Origin: JAAYZM01 sp964510785 | GTDB lineage: Bacteria; Actinomycetota; Actinomycetes; Actinomycetales; Cellulomonadaceae | Direction of reading: 5' to 3' | NCBI GenBank assembly: GCA_964510785.1 | Contig: CAZECM010000005.1 | Location: 1 to 64,000, forward strand | Length of the DNA: 64,000 nucleotides | In this document: positions 62,719 to 64,000 of the stretch, piece by piece | How positions within the stretch are numbered: position 1 is the first letter of the stretch | Layout: every line of letters begins with the position of its first letter | The notes under the pieces: model-generated | Told to the model about the DNA's origin: nothing | Database searches by the model: none | The model's input: only the letters and a program-made list of their open reading frames with translations | Position numbers and translations under genes: made by a program

Positions 62719-63630
62719 TCATAGCCGTGGCCCGGAGGGCTGGGCCGGCGTGTGGGGAACCAGGTCCCCTGGCTGTGGCACCGAGGGTGCGTTCGGTTGC
62801 GCCACTGGCTTGGCGGGCCAGCGCAACTTGTTGAGCCGGTCGCGCAGGGCGTCCTGGCGGTGTTCCATTGCGAGGATTCCGACAACGTCAGAGAACTCGT
62901 ACACATCGCCATGCTGGATGTCCTCGTGGCGCGCCTCGCGCCGATCCCAGGCGTCAGTGAGCAACGTGATGAGGGTGCCCACCTCGGCGCTGGTGAGGGT
63001 CACAGTCATCGTGGGCTCGTGGTCGTCGGTGGCGTCGTTGAGCGTGTTGTTGGTCCGCCAGTCGTGGATAGCCTCGATCGCGTGTGTCAGCCCACGCTCG
63101 AGCTCGGGGTTGGCCCTCCCGGCTCGTCCCCAGGGGTCGGGCCGCTCCTCGTCTCGTTCGGCGTCCAACCGGGTCTCGAGCAGGTCCAGTACCCGCGCGT
63201 CGATGACGCGGCGTGCTTGGTCGACCGCCACCGCCGCCAGGAGCTCACGGTCGACGTCGGGGCGCCGGTCCAGTTCGTAGACGTCGAATGCTTCGGCGGT
63301 CGGGGTGACCGCTCGGGCAACTTCTACGGCACGCGCGTCCTCGTGCGTGGCCGGGACGCGCAGGGTGCGCGCCAGGCGCGCCGCCACTCTCAAGCCGGGG
63401 GCCAGACCAGGGTCGACCGGGCTTTGGTCGGCGCGGAGCTGCTCGAGCCGTTGGGCGACTTGTTCGCAGGCGCGCTCGGACAGCACGGGGTGCACGGCGT
63501 GGGTGATCGCCCACATCAACCCCCATTGCGAGGGCGGGCCCGCTACCGCCTCGCTCTGCTCACGCATCACTTCACACACGGCAGCCTTGGCCGCTTCCTC
63601 CAGCTCCCTGACCCGCGCCTCGGCGCTCAC
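62719..63630 (-). CDS. Hypothetical helical protein of the element's accessory operon
   Basis: Soluble protein of 303 residues, not recognised. It is mostly helical and charged (MSAEARVRELEEAAKAAVCE; DQARRVIDARVLDLLETRLD), with a C-terminal segment on immune-to-transfer-type accessory genes' pattern TVTLTSAEVGTLITLLTDAW and a proline-rich end. No catalytic motif is seen. The GTG start at 63630 overlaps the upstream stop (GTGA). Confidence 0.6.
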   Translation of the reverse strand: MSAEARVRELEEAAKAAVCEVMREQSEAVAGPPSQWGLMWAITHAVHPVLSERACEQVAQRLEQLRADQSPVDPGLAPGLRVAARLARTLRVPATHEDARAVEVARAVTPTAEAFDVYELDRRPDVDRELLAAVAVDQARRVIDARVLDLLETRLDAERDEERPDPWGRAGRANPELERGLTHAIEAIHDWRTNNTLNDATDDHEPTMTVTLTSAEVGTLITLLTDAWDRREARHEDIQHGDVYEFSDVVGILAMEHRQDALRDRLNKLRWPAKPVAQPNAPSVPQPGDLVPHTPAQPSGPRL

Positions 63631-63992
63631 AGCGTCACCCCCGTGGTCGGGTCAGGTGGGCCCGGTGTGCGGTCGGGTGCCGGCACGGTGGGGGCGTGTG
63701 AGTAGAACGCATGACCGCGGCTGGTCGCGTAGCGCTCGAGATACAGGTCGTGGTGGGTGTCGTCGGGGTCGAGGTCAGCGGCGGCGTGCAGGTAGGTGAT
63801 CGTCTCGGCGCTGTCGTGCTGGTCGAAGGCGCGCAGCACGCGGGTGATGGACTCGACCTCGCTGCACGTCAGGGAAGCCAGTGGGTCTCCGATGTCGGCG
63901 TGGGCGAGCTGTTCGCCCATGTCGATCACTGCGGCCTTCGTCTCGTCCGTGGGCGCGGCATTGCCTTGGGTGGCGGCGGTCGCGGTGCTCAC
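63627..63992 (-). CDS. Hypothetical small acidic protein at the right edge
   Basis: Protein of 121 residues, not recognised. The middle is helical (CSEVESITRVLRAFDQHDSA; ITYLHAAADLDPDDTHHDLY), resembling the SAEV... segment of the next protein (SAEVGTLITLL), so the two may share a small domain. The GTG start at 63992 overlaps a TGA at 63991-63989 that would end another gene of the same operon running in from the right (only ...VGL visible). Confidence 0.6.
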   Translation of the reverse strand: MSTATAATQGNAAPTDETKAAVIDMGEQLAHADIGDPLASLTCSEVESITRVLRAFDQHDSAETITYLHAAADLDPDDTHHDLYLERYATSRGHAFYSHAPTVPAPDRTPGPPDPTTGVTL

Positions 63993-64000
63993 AGTCCCAC

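Overview
The window is 64 kb of very GC-rich DNA with GTG and ATG starts, long GC-biased shadow frames, an HspR-type heat-shock operator, WXG100/EccC proteins and an actinobacterial-style integrated element. It is most likely from a Micrococcales actinomycete (Cellulomonas/Sanguibacter/Promicromonospora-like). That placement is inference from gene content and style, not from a marker gene. A run of 10 N at 26549-26558 shows that it is a draft scaffold.

Left edge to 6.8 kb holds ordinary chromosome genes: the start of clpB with a HAIR operator, an alpha/beta hydrolase, a ROK-family regulator, a secreted peptidoglycan amidase of PGRP type, and an AspT/YidE-like transporter with two RCK_C domains.

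6.9-33.1 kb is one coherent system, all on the minus strand. It is a type VII (ESX/Ess-like) secretion locus fused to a phospho-signalling module. The upstream operon (33078 to 11941) runs: giant Ig/Fn3 envelope protein, MoxR AAA ATPase (split by the N gap), DUF58 protein, transglutaminase-like membrane protein, zinc-ribbon/FHA protein, PP2C phosphatase, FHA protein, Ser/Thr kinase, FHA/winged-helix protein, small membrane protein, and an FHA-containing EccC/EssC ATPase. From MoxR to EccC every stop overlaps the next start by 4 nt (nine junctions). The downstream operon (11815 to 6917) encodes two small helical ESX-like proteins, a 464-residue putative secreted effector, two related small proteins that could be its chaperones, a multispanning membrane protein and a last hypothetical protein. 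The same palindrome, TGGGGA-CYAC-TCCCCA, sits just upstream of the promoter of each operon. A large LuxR-type regulator is divergent at 33.3 kb and is the obvious candidate to bind it.

35.8-51.2 kb holds an AbgT-type transporter, a decayed DUF2804 gene, two very large secreted repeat proteins (one with a metallophosphoesterase domain) that share an apparently undescribed ~220-280-residue domain in four copies, a PEP mutase/isocitrate lyase-family enzyme and a Cof-type HAD phosphatase.

51.3 kb to the right edge is an integrated mobile element that is not complete in the window. Its left boundary is the 3' half of a tRNA-Gln(TTG) gene, followed by a tyrosine recombinase, an Mrr-like nuclease, a zinc-finger/coiled-coil protein whose coding sequence carries an array of GGTCAGGTGACC palindromes and a 42-bp repeat, and a 1626-residue MobF relaxase-helicase with a C-terminal DnaG-type primase core. 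A convergent, overlapping operon of accessory genes, including a redoxin-domain fusion, runs off the right edge. The intact tRNA-Gln should lie beyond the window at the far end of the element.
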